Assembly: GCF_001434975.1 (NCBI RefSeq)
Contig: NZ_AZEL01000026.1
Coordinates: forward strand, 34,439-98,438
Source: Lactobacillus gallinarum DSM 10532 = JCM 2011
Lineage (GTDB): Bacteria > Bacillota > Bacilli > Lactobacillales > Lactobacillaceae
Length of the DNA: 64,000 bases
Direction of reading: 5' to 3'
The position numbers and the translations under genes are program-made. Positions within the stretch are counted from its first letter, which is position 1. Each line of letters begins with the position of its first letter. A model generated the notes under the pieces. The model was not told the DNA's origin. It ran no database searches and saw only the letters and a program-made list of their open reading frames with translations. This document shows, piece by piece, positions 7,926 through 15,461 of the stretch.

Positions 7926-8096
7926 TTGGTAGCTGATAAGGATGGGTCACAGGAACAATTAGCTAAGAAAGTTGATGTTTCAAGACAGACAATCTCGGCG
8001 ATTGAAAAAGGTAATTACAATCCATCGGTTAATTTGTGTATTAAAATTTGTCAGGCACTAGATAAGACTTTAAATGATCTGTTTTGGCCAGAGTGA
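7926..8096 (+). pseudogene. XRE-family HTH regulator lacking its first residues
   Basis: The frame reads DGSQEQLAKKVDVSRQTISA, then IEKGNYNPSVNLCIKI and CQALDKTLNDLFWPE. This is the small (about 66-68 residue) XRE regulator type found in Gram-positive bacteria, with an intact helix-turn-helix. The first helix, normally around ten residues (MKNRLKELR-like), is missing and the frame begins directly in the tail of the preceding terminator, with only TTG 7926 as possible start and no ribosome binding site. I regard it as a remnant left after deletion. Confidence 0.65.
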
Positions 8097-8110
8097 GAAA
8101 TTGAGTTAAT

Positions 8111-8191
8111 TATAAAAGAAGTATAAAATAAAAGATAATAATTATAAAAACTCTATAAAACGTAAATTTTGATTATAAAAAATCTATAAAA
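8111..8191 (+). repeat. six TATAAAA heptamers in three helically phased pairs
   Basis: TATAAAA occurs at 8111, 8122, 8143, 8154, 8174 and 8185. Within each pair the copies are exactly 11 bases apart (one helical turn). The pairs start 32 and 31 bases apart (three turns). The array ends 9 bases before the AAA ATPase start codon. The same architecture with another heptamer precedes the paralogous ATPase at 14305. It looks like a cooperative operator, probably autoregulatory. Confidence 0.7.
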
Positions 8192-8200
8192 AGGAATCTT

Positions 8201-9316
8201 ATGGAAGAAAAAATGTTAAATCCGTTTATGCCTAGTTTTGGACGTTTTCCTAAAATTATCATTGATCAACAAGAAGCATTAACCGATTATTTGACAGGAC
8301 TGCAAACACATGATGCTAAATATCAAACGTCTTTGGTGTATGGAACGAGAGGATCGGGAAAAACTGTTTTTCTTTTAAATGTTCAAAGGTCTTTAGAGAA
8401 ATTAGACAATTGGATATTCATTCGTTTAAACAATGGGCAAGGTAATCTATTATTCCAATTAATGCATGGTCTTCAACGAGCAGCAGGGATTTCATTAGTT
8501 GATTTATTAAAGAATGTTAAAAGCTTAAATATTATGGGCAATGGTATTACCTGGCAAGCATTACAAGAATCTCAGCAAATTGATTATGATGAATATATTT
8601 CTATTTTATTGAGTCGCTTAAAAAAGCAAGGCAAATCTATTTTGATTGGCATTGATGAAATTGAAATTAGTGATGATGTGCGAGCCTTTGGATCAGAATA
8701 TCAAACTTTAATTGGTGATGAATATGATATTTCATTATTAATGACAGGATTACCAAGCAGAATTTCTGAAGTACAGAATGATAATACTCTTACTTTTTTA
8801 TTGCGTAGCAATCGGATTTACTTATCTCCGTTAGATGAGGAAACAATAACCGCTAGCTATGAGAAGGCATTTACTAAAGGTAAACGTGAAATTGACTTCA
8901 TGGTATTAGATGAAATGAGTCGTGCGGTAAAAGGTTACGCTTATGCTTTTCAAACTATTGGTTACTATGCCTGGCGTTTTAGTCAAGAGTCTTTGCAGCT
9001 AGATGAGGAGGTTTTAAAGCAGACAATAGAGGCCACTAAAAAAGATTTATTCAGAAATGCTTATGAAAGAATGTATATGGACATTTCTAAAACCGATCGT
9101 GACTTTATTAATGCGATGATTAAAGCTGGAACCAATCGGGTGACAACAAAGCAATTGCAAGATATTTTGCATAAACCGATTAACTATATTTCAGTATATC
9201 GTGCACGCTTGCTAGATGATCAGTTGATTACTTCACCTGAAAGAGGAGTAGTTCAACTGGCACTGCCATTTTTTGCAGAGTTTGTGGAAAAATATAATTT
9301 AGAACATTTAGCTTAA
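8201..9316 (+). CDS. AAA-family ATPase with C-terminal winged helix (paralogue of 14305 gene)
   Basis: This is a 371-residue cytoplasmic P-loop ATPase. Walker A is GTRGSGKT (48-55). Walker B is LIGIDEIE (148-155). A sensor-like SLLMTGLPS lies near 182. The C-terminal about 70 residues (TDRDFINAMIKAGTNRVTTK ... NYISVYRARLLDDQLI) look like the winged helix of ORC/Cdc6- or STAND-related ATPases and probably bind DNA. AAAAGGA precedes ATG 8201. It stands alone behind a phased repeat array. Function is unknown; a DNA-binding ATPase acting on its own upstream array is an inference. Confidence 0.75.
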   Translation: MEEKMLNPFMPSFGRFPKIIIDQQEALTDYLTGLQTHDAKYQTSLVYGTRGSGKTVFLLNVQRSLEKLDNWIFIRLNNGQGNLLFQLMHGLQRAAGISLVDLLKNVKSLNIMGNGITWQALQESQQIDYDEYISILLSRLKKQGKSILIGIDEIEISDDVRAFGSEYQTLIGDEYDISLLMTGLPSRISEVQNDNTLTFLLRSNRIYLSPLDEETITASYEKAFTKGKREIDFMVLDEMSRAVKGYAYAFQTIGYYAWRFSQESLQLDEEVLKQTIEATKKDLFRNAYERMYMDISKTDRDFINAMIKAGTNRVTTKQLQDILHKPINYISVYRARLLDDQLITSPERGVVQLALPFFAEFVEKYNLEHLA

Positions 9317-9335
9317 AGAAAGTGAAGATATAGAT

Positions 9336-9539
9336 ATGAGTAAATACGATCAATTATGGCAATATATTAAAAACAACAAAACTGGCGACTTTTAGCTCTC
9401 ATTTGATGAGGTTTAAAAAGCAGCAGGTCTACCAATCGATCATTCATTTTTACGTTATAAGAAAGAACTGCCTGATTATGGCTTTGAAGTGAAGAAAATT
9501 TCACTTAAGAATAAGACAGTTAAATTTCATCAACTATAG
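9336..9539 (+). pseudogene. small conserved lactobacillus protein with two in-frame stops
   Basis: The frame encodes MSKYDQLWQYIKNNKTGDF, then a stop, LSFDEV, a second stop, and KAAGLPIDHSFLRYKKELPD followed by YGFEVKKISLKNKTVKFHQL. The pattern resembles the small SKYDQLW...PIDHSFL...KKEL proteins (possibly DUF7662) common in lactobacilli. Two stop codons (TAG about 9390, TAA about 9411) inactivate the 67-codon frame. It lies between the AAA ATPase and the GyrI-like pseudogene. Confidence 0.6.
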
Positions 9540-9548
9540 AGGCAGAAT

Positions 9549-10188
9549 ATGGCTTACGATTTTAAAAAAGAAGAAAAACAATTCTATCGTTCGGGCAAGA
9601 AGCCTGAATTGGTTGATGTTCCGCAGATGCAATATCTAGCTGTTAGGCGATCCCAATCAAGAGGGCGGAGAATACAAGCAGGATCTACAATTGTTGTATA
9701 GTCTAGCCTATACAATTAAAATGAGTAAAAAAGGCTCACATCAGATTAAAGATTATTTCGACTTCGTGGTTCCACCGCTTGAAGGATTTTGGTGGCAAGA
9801 TGGCGTTAAAGGCATTGATTATGCTCACAAAGAAAGATTCAATTTTATTTCCTGCATTCGGATGCCTGATTTTGTGACAGATGATGTTTTGACTTGGACT
9901 AAAAAAGAAGCTGCAGTTAAGAAGGGGTTGGATTTTTCACCAGTTAAATTACTTACTTTGACTGAAGGAAAATGCGTGCAAATCATGCATCATGGCAGTT
10001 ATGATGATGAGCCAGCTACAATCGACAAGATGCATCAATTTATTACTGAAAATAATTTGAAATTAGATTTTTCGGATAAGCGGCGTCGTCATGAAATTTA
10101 CTTATCAAATCCTCAGCGCACGAAGGTGGAAAATTTAAAAACGATTATTCGCTTGCCTGTTAAAGAAAAGAAGATGAACAATGACTAA
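9549..10188 (+). pseudogene. GyrI-like small-molecule-binding protein, frameshifted
   Basis: The first part (MAYDFKKEEKQFYRSGKKPE LVDVPQMQYLAV) reads from ATG 9549 behind GAGGCAG. The continuation (GDPNQEGGEYKQDLQLLYSL ... VVPPLEGFWWQDG) is in a different frame. A short deletion near 9646-9654 causes the shift. Together they match GyrI-like effector-binding domain proteins of about 210 residues. A 165-residue product from TTG 9691 is possible but would lack the first strand and helix. The end overlaps the MFS gene start by 8 bases, so the two genes were one operon. Confidence 0.7.
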
Positions 10189-11560
10189 AAAAGTTACGCC
10201 ACGTTTGGTGATGGCGATTTTATCCGCAGGGATGCTCTCGTTTTTGGGAATCCTTGACGAAACGGCAACGACAGTTACTTTTCCAATCTTGACCAGAGAT
10301 TTTGCGATTACTACCGATCAAGTTCAATGGGTTAACACCTTGGTGTTGCTAGTGATTGCGACGATTGTACCGATTAGTTCTCAGATTAGATTGCGAATTC
10401 CTACTAAAAGTATTTTTATTCTAGGAGTTTCGTTATTTATAGTGGGTTTGCTGATTGATATCGTTACTCCATGGTTTGATCTTTTGTTAGTGGGTCGAGC
10501 CTTGCAAGGAATCGGTACCGGTATAGGCTTGCCGCTGATGTACAACATTATCTTAGCTGAAGTACCTAAAGAAAAACTCGGCTTCATGATGGGGATCGGG
10601 ACGATGATTACCGCTTGTGCCGTGGCCTTTGGGCCGGTGTTCGGTGGTATCGTAACTGATGCACTTAATTGGCGTTGGATTTTCATCATTTCACTTTTTC
10701 TGATTATTATTAGCCTGCTAATAGGGATGTATTCAATCGGGCAAATCAATCCTTTGCAAAAAGTGAAGATCAAGTACGGTCAGTGGCTGTCTCTTGCCGT
10801 TGCTTTAGTTTGCTTAATGCTAGGCTTTACTCGAATTGCCAAATATTCATTCCTGTCAGTTCCAGTTTTAGTCTTTTTAGTTTTAGGAATCATCAGCTTA
10901 TTAATTTGGCTAAAAATATCTTGGTCCGATAAGGAAGCCTTGATTAGTCCTAAATTATTTAAAAATTTGCGTTTTAGCATGCAACTAATTGCCTATTGTT
11001 TTGCTAAAATTGCGACTTTGGCCTTAGGCTTCATCTTTCCAATTTATGTGCAGGCCGTTAATAATGGTTCAGTTTCACTAGCTGGTTGGATTACATTTCC
11101 TGGTGCAGTGATTAACGCATTAATGGCAGCCTTAGCAGGAAAGCTGCTCGATAAAAAAGGTGCGCGTTTGCCGATCATTATTGGCGTAATTGCCAGTCTA
11201 ACTAGTTTGATTTTGATAAATAAATTAGCACCACTCAGCAGTATTGCCATTGTATTATTGTATGTTCTTTATTATGGCGGTTATGGGATGTGTTTTGGCA
11301 GTCTGATGACCAGTGGATTGATTACTTTGAGCAAAGCCAACCATGCCCAAGGTAATGCGATCTTTAATACTTTGCAGCAGTTTTCTGGAGCACTGGGAAC
11401 TGCATTAGCTGGGACTTTGATTGCGATTGCACAAAATAATAATGTAGGTAATGGCACGGCAATAGGTTCTAAGTGGACGTTTATGGTGCTGCTTGTGCTG
11501 ATAATTGTTAATTTAGTCCTTGCACTAGTATTTGTACCGAAGAAGAAAAGTAAATATTAA
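10181..11560 (+). CDS. MFS transporter, drug:H+ antiporter-2 (EmrB/QacA-like) type
   Basis: This is a 459-residue integral membrane exporter with 12-14 predicted hydrophobic helices. MFS signature segments are visible: an acidic residue in helix 1 (GILDETATTVTFPIL), LLVGRALQGIGTGIGLPLMY for motif B/C of helices 4-5, and GPVFGGIVTDALNWRWIFII. The last is the DHA2 motif around helix 5-6. It probably exports toxic compounds by proton exchange. The start overlaps the GyrI-like pseudogene, so the partner effector-binding protein has been lost while the transporter stayed open. Confidence 0.88.
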   Translation: MTKKVTPRLVMAILSAGMLSFLGILDETATTVTFPILTRDFAITTDQVQWVNTLVLLVIATIVPISSQIRLRIPTKSIFILGVSLFIVGLLIDIVTPWFDLLLVGRALQGIGTGIGLPLMYNIILAEVPKEKLGFMMGIGTMITACAVAFGPVFGGIVTDALNWRWIFIISLFLIIISLLIGMYSIGQINPLQKVKIKYGQWLSLAVALVCLMLGFTRIAKYSFLSVPVLVFLVLGIISLLIWLKISWSDKEALISPKLFKNLRFSMQLIAYCFAKIATLALGFIFPIYVQAVNNGSVSLAGWITFPGAVINALMAALAGKLLDKKGARLPIIIGVIASLTSLILINKLAPLSSIAIVLLYVLYYGGYGMCFGSLMTSGLITLSKANHAQGNAIFNTLQQFSGALGTALAGTLIAIAQNNNVGNGTAIGSKWTFMVLLVLIIVNLVLALVFVPKKKSKY

Positions 11561-11606
11561 AAGGTTAAAATTATGACTTTTAAAAAATGATAAAAGTTTA
11601 AAATTT

Positions 11607-11711
11607 TTAGATACTGTGGAAGCATTGCAAGGCAAAAAAGAGGTAGAAAATCATACCATTGCTAAAATTGGTAGTTTAAAAGATTTAGATCAATGGATGG
11701 ATAGTTTATGA
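11607..11711 (+). pseudogene. short coding remnant
   Basis: A 34-residue open tail (LDTVEALQGKKEVENHTIAK IGSLKDLDQWMDSL, then stop) has the look of a protein C-terminus but no start codon or ribosome binding site. Stop codons lie just before it (in-frame TAA/TAG in the run TTTAAAATTTTTAG). I do not recognise it. It is followed by a terminator. Confidence 0.35.
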
Positions 11712-11715
11712 TTTG

Positions 11716-11745
11716 TAAGTTCAGTGAAAGCTGAACTTTTTTATT
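11716..11745 (+). terminator. rho-independent terminator
   Basis: AGTTCAG-TGAAAG-CTGAACT followed by TTTTTTATTTT. It ends the MFS gene/remnant unit. Confidence 0.75.
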
Positions 11746-11836
11746 TTGCTTTGTTTAATAATTAAAATCTTCGAAAAATTGATCAATACATTAAGCTAAA
11801 TCATGGTAATTTTGATTAATATAGAAAGCATAAAGT

Positions 11837-11866
11837 AAAAGGCTCAGCAAAAGCTGGGCCTTTTAT
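11837..11866. terminator. terminator at the end of the RpiR gene
   Basis: AAAAGGCTCAGC-AAAA-GCTGGGCCTTTT is symmetric and can act in both directions. It overlaps the stop region of the minus-strand RpiR gene. Confidence 0.7.
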
Positions 11867-12630
11867 TCACGTTCTTTTTCCTGATCTTGTTTTTGCTTAA
11901 TTAGATCTCGATTCTTTCCAATTAATATTTCAACTAGTCCTTCAACTATATACATTGCCGGAATTTGTGAAGAAAGATCACAATATTTAAATAATCGTTG
12001 CTTATGTTCTTGATAATTAAGCACATATTTACTGATGTTTGCAATAGTACTAGTTGGATTACTGGTGATAGCTACTACTTGATTATCAGAACGTTTAGTA
12101 CAGTAATTAAGTTGTTCGATTAATTCGGTAGTTTCACCTGAGACCGAAAAGCAAATAATGGTATTGTTACTGGTATTTTCTAGTTGTCTATTTAATGGAT
12201 AAAAAGGATCGGTAATAGGAAATGCGTTGAATCCTAATAATGCTAGCATTCTTGCAGCATAGACGGCGGTGGAGGCAGAATTGCCAGTTCCCATGATAGG
12301 AATATTATCAGATTGATAAAGTTGATCAGCAACGACTCGCAATTTGTTTTCAATATCATTAGGAAAATTTTGTTGATCAATAAATGTTAATGCTTTTTGA
12401 GGTGCAACGGTTTGATTGATATTTTTTAAATAGGCTTTGAATTCAGGAAAGCTTGCAAAGCCTATTTTATGAACAAAACGCATTACTGAGGAATTAGCCA
12501 CATGCGTCTTTTTGGCAATATCACGTACACGCATATACGCTACTTTTTCGGGATTATTAACAACAAAACGGTAAACGGAGAGTTCTACATCTGATAAGGA
12601 TGAAAGATTATTAAAATCAAAAATAGCCAT
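11863..12630 (-). CDS. RpiR/MurR-family sugar-responsive regulator
   Basis: This 255-residue regulator has an N-terminal HTH_6 domain (about 1-77; VRDIAKKTHVANSSVMRFVHKIGF) and a C-terminal SIS sugar-phosphate-binding domain (about 105-235; IPIMGTGNSASTAVYAARML, ICFSVSGETTELIEQL, VVAITSNPTSTIA). It is divergent from a PTS permease gene and presumably controls it in response to the phosphorylated sugar. The start behind AGGAGG (reverse of CCTCC at 12637-12641) is well supported. Confidence 0.9.
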   Translation of the reverse strand: MAIFDFNNLSSLSDVELSVYRFVVNNPEKVAYMRVRDIAKKTHVANSSVMRFVHKIGFASFPEFKAYLKNINQTVAPQKALTFIDQQNFPNDIENKLRVVADQLYQSDNIPIMGTGNSASTAVYAARMLALLGFNAFPITDPFYPLNRQLENTSNNTIICFSVSGETTELIEQLNYCTKRSDNQVVAITSNPTSTIANISKYVLNYQEHKQRLFKYCDLSSQIPAMYIVEGLVEILIGKNRDLIKQKQDQEKERE

Positions 12631-12740
12631 TCTTTTCCTCCCAACGAATAAATTTATAATTCAATTATAAAGAACACAGTGTTCGAATAAAAGAACAGAA
12701 ACCTAAAAGTATAGATTTTTACCAGATAAGGCTAAAACTA

Positions 12741-12769
12741 TTGCACTATTACAAGCGCTTACATAGAAT
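12741..12769 (+). promoter_or_regulatory. promoter of the PTS permease with an embedded cre site
   Basis: TTGCAC (12741-12746) and TAGAAT (12764-12769) are 17 bases apart. The spacer contains TACAAGCGCTTACA, a good CcpA cre palindrome with core AAGCGCTT (12753-12760). A repressor bound there would block RNA polymerase, so carbon catabolite repression is expected on top of RpiR control. Confidence 0.65.
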
Positions 12770-12804
12770 AGAAAGCGAGATGAGATGAAAAAGGAGAAAA
12801 GATC

Positions 12805-14109
12805 GTGAATAATCTACAAAAATTTCTAGATAAGTTTTTAGCACCAATAGCTAAATGGATGGGAAACAATTTGTTCTTCTCATCTTTAGCAGATGCTTTC
12901 ATGAAAGTAACTCCAATTACTTTGGGTGGTGCCTTCGTTCTGTTAATTGGTAATTTCCCAATTCCAGCTTGGACTAACTTTTTACAAAAAATAGGTTGGG
13001 CAACACAATTTAACGCTGCACAAAATGCAACTATGAATGTATTGTCACTCTTTGTTGTATTTAACTTTGCTTATGTTTACGCAGAAAAATGTAAATATAA
13101 TCCATTGCCAGCAGGATTGCTTGCCGCATCAAGTTTTATGATTTTAGCTCCACAAGATTATATGGCTAGAGCATTTGGGACGCACGCTAAGTTGACTCAA
13201 GTGACAGCATTTGGTACCAATTACCTTGGTTCATCTGGTATGGTTGTTGCTATTCTTGTTGGTTGGGTTGTCGGGATGCTTTACGTATTCCTCAATAAAA
13301 AGAATATCGTAATTAAATTGCCTGACAGTGTTCCACCTAATGTTTCAGCTTCACTTCAGCCATCATTAATTGCCGGAATTATTTTGGTATTAATGACTTT
13401 AATTAGAGGAGCATTTAGTTATACTACATTTGGTAACATCTTTGATTGTGTTACTAAATTGGTTCAAACACCACTTCAGACATTTACTGCTTCTCCAATT
13501 AGTATTATTGCTATTTACACCTTGGCTAATATTTTATGGTTCTTTGGTATTCACCCTAACATGGTTTATGGTATTGTAATGCCAATTATCATTGCTAACG
13601 GTATTGTTAACCAGAATGCATTTAAGGCTGGTCAACCAATGCCATACGTCACCATGGCAATGCTTTCTGTCATTTTAAACAGTGCTTTTGGTGGTCAGGG
13701 TGCTACAATCGGTTTAATTATTTCTATGTTTAGAGCAAAATCTGATCGCTACAAACAAATGTTAAAATTGGCCGGAGTACCAGCATTGTTCAATATTAAT
13801 GAACCATTGGTATTCGGGATGCCAATTATGTTAAACCCCGTTTTCTTCTTACCAATGCTGTTTGAACCTATCATTAATGGTTTGGTAAGTTGGGGATTGA
13901 TTGATTTGTTCCATGCTACTGTTAACCCATTTATTCAATTACCATGGACTATGCCTGGTGTTGTTCAAGCATTCTTCTCAGGTGGTATTCCATTCTTTAT
14001 CATCGCTATGGTTGTAGTAGTCTTAAGTACTTTGATTTGGTTCCCATTCTTCAAGATTGCTGATAATAAGGCTGTTGCTGAAGAACAAAAGAATGCTAAG
14101 AAAGCTTAA
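12805..14109 (+). CDS. PTS sugar transporter subunit IIC, cellobiose/diacetylchitobiose (Lac) type
   Basis: This is a 434-residue membrane permease domain of a lactose/cellobiose-family PTS. About ten hydrophobic segments are visible. It starts with an amphipathic segment (FLDKFLAPIAKWMGNNLFFS) typical of CelB proteins and carries GVPALFNINEPLVFGMPIML (about 324-343), the conserved IIC substrate loop. GTG 12805 follows AAAGGAG at good spacing. No IIA or IIB is adjacent, so it must use components encoded elsewhere. Expression is likely governed by the divergent RpiR regulator and CcpA. Confidence 0.92.
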   Translation: MNNLQKFLDKFLAPIAKWMGNNLFFSSLADAFMKVTPITLGGAFVLLIGNFPIPAWTNFLQKIGWATQFNAAQNATMNVLSLFVVFNFAYVYAEKCKYNPLPAGLLAASSFMILAPQDYMARAFGTHAKLTQVTAFGTNYLGSSGMVVAILVGWVVGMLYVFLNKKNIVIKLPDSVPPNVSASLQPSLIAGIILVLMTLIRGAFSYTTFGNIFDCVTKLVQTPLQTFTASPISIIAIYTLANILWFFGIHPNMVYGIVMPIIIANGIVNQNAFKAGQPMPYVTMAMLSVILNSAFGGQGATIGLIISMFRAKSDRYKQMLKLAGVPALFNINEPLVFGMPIMLNPVFFLPMLFEPIINGLVSWGLIDLFHATVNPFIQLPWTMPGVVQAFFSGGIPFFIIAMVVVVLSTLIWFPFFKIADNKAVAEEQKNAKKA

Positions 14110-14154
14110 TTACCGTAAATTTTAAATAAAATTATAAAAACCCAAGATTTAAAT

Positions 14155-14198
14155 AAAAGAAGTTACTCCGCATGAGTAGCTTCTTTTTTATCTTAAAA
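14155..14198 (+). terminator. terminator after the PTS permease; left copy of a 44-bp direct repeat
   Basis: GAAGTTACTC-CGCAT-GAGTAGCTTC followed by TTTTTT. The whole 44 bases recur with three mismatches at 15418-15461, so the AAA ATPase gene and its operator array lie exactly between two copies of the same terminator. Confidence 0.8.
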
Positions 14199-14211
14199 GA
14201 AATTTTATAAG

Positions 14212-14286
14212 ATCTAAAGAGATCTAAAAATAGACAGAAGATCTAAAGAGATATAAAATAAATTTCGAGAACTAAAAAGATATAAA
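14212..14286 (+). repeat. six (A/T)(A/C/T)(C/T)TAAA-type heptamers in three phased pairs
   Basis: ATCTAAA at 14212, 14222 and 14241, ATATAAA at 14251, AACTAAA at 14270 and ATATAAA at 14280. Copies within a pair are 10 bases apart and pairs start exactly 29 bases apart. The array ends just before the ribosome binding site of the second AAA ATPase. Layout equals that of 8111-8191, while the heptamer differs. Confidence 0.7.
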
Positions 14287-14304
14287 AGTAGGTGGATTAA
14301 AATA

Positions 14305-15414
14305 ATGATTAACATGAATAATCCTTTTGATCCTAACTTTGGTAAGGTACCAAAAATATATTTAGGGCGACAGAAAATAGTAGAAGATATAGTCCAATCA
14401 CTTGAAAGTGGAACAGGTCCTTATCAAACTTCAATGATTTATGGGATGCGTGGCGTAGGAAAAACTTCTTTGTTAGCTGATATAACCTCCACATTAGAAC
14501 AGAAGAATAATTGGCTCGTTATCTATTTAGCTATGACTAATGATTTGCTTGCCACCTTAATTCAGAGTATTTATCAGGAAGCTAATAATACAATTAAAAA
14601 AGCACTAGATAGGATTGATGGGGTGAAGTTCTCAGCATTTGGTTTTGAACTTGAAGTGCATGTTTCTAATCCTCAGTCTACTTATCAAGTTTTATTAGAA
14701 GAAATGTTAAAAGTATTAAAAAAGCATGATCAATCTCTATTGATTGCAATAGATGAAGTTAAAGAAACTCCTGAAATTGTTAATTTGGCTTCTATTTATC
14801 AGATAATGGTGCTAAAGGAGTACCCTATTAATATTATGATGACGGGGGTACCTAAAAATGTTTCTGAACTGCAAAATAATGATGTCTTAACTTTTCTTCT
14901 GAGAAGTGGGCGCGTGCCATTAGGTCCGCTTGATCTTTTTGACATTAAATATCGCTATCAAAAAGCCTTTGAGAGAGGAAACAAAGAAATCGATAATAAT
15001 ACTCTAATGAAAATAACCAAACTGACTAAGGGATATGCTTATGCATTTCAAGATCTGGGATATTATGTCTGGCAAAATTCTGATAATAAGGTTACGGAAG
15101 AAAGTGTGGAGAAATCTATCCCATTATTTAAAAATGATCTTTTTCGTAATGCTTATACTAAGATACTATCTGAATTGTCGCCAACAGATAGGAAATTCTT
15201 ATTTATTATGGCTAATTGCCCTAAGAATATTGTGGAAATAAGTTATATTCGTGAACAAATGAAAAAGAGTTCCAATTATATTTCTCAATATCGCCAAAGA
15301 TTGATGGACAGTCAAGTAATCGTAGATGCAGGATATGGTAAGGTCACATTTTCATTACCATTCATGAAAGATTTTTTGCTGGAAGCTGCAGAATTATATG
15401 GAATTGAAGAATAA
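14305..15414 (+). CDS. AAA-family ATPase with C-terminal winged helix (paralogue of 8201 gene)
   Basis: This 369-residue protein is colinear with the product of the 8201 gene. It shares the N-terminal NPF-P-FG--PKI motif, Walker A GMRGVGKT (47-54), Walker B LIAIDEV (146-152) and a sensor-like MMTGVPKNVSELQNNDVLTF. The KGYAYAFQDLGYYVW segment and a C-terminal winged helix with NYISQYRQRLMDSQVI are also shared. TAGGTGG precedes ATG 14305; ATG 14314 is an alternative. Identity to the paralogue is clear but far from complete, so it is not a recent tandem copy. Function is unknown; its own phased array is the likely target. Confidence 0.75.
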   Translation: MINMNNPFDPNFGKVPKIYLGRQKIVEDIVQSLESGTGPYQTSMIYGMRGVGKTSLLADITSTLEQKNNWLVIYLAMTNDLLATLIQSIYQEANNTIKKALDRIDGVKFSAFGFELEVHVSNPQSTYQVLLEEMLKVLKKHDQSLLIAIDEVKETPEIVNLASIYQIMVLKEYPINIMMTGVPKNVSELQNNDVLTFLLRSGRVPLGPLDLFDIKYRYQKAFERGNKEIDNNTLMKITKLTKGYAYAFQDLGYYVWQNSDNKVTEESVEKSIPLFKNDLFRNAYTKILSELSPTDRKFLFIMANCPKNIVEISYIREQMKKSSNYISQYRQRLMDSQVIVDAGYGKVTFSLPFMKDFLLEAAELYGIEE

Positions 15415-15417
15415 AGC

Positions 15418-15461
15418 AAAAGAGGTTACTCCGCGTGAGTAACTTCTTTTTTATCTTAAAA
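15418..15461 (+). terminator. terminator after the second AAA ATPase; right copy of the 44-bp direct repeat
   Basis: GAGGTTACTC-CGCGT-GAGTAACTTC with TTTTTT. It matches 14155-14198 in 41 of 44 positions and lies at the junction with the convergent acyltransferase gene. Confidence 0.8.
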
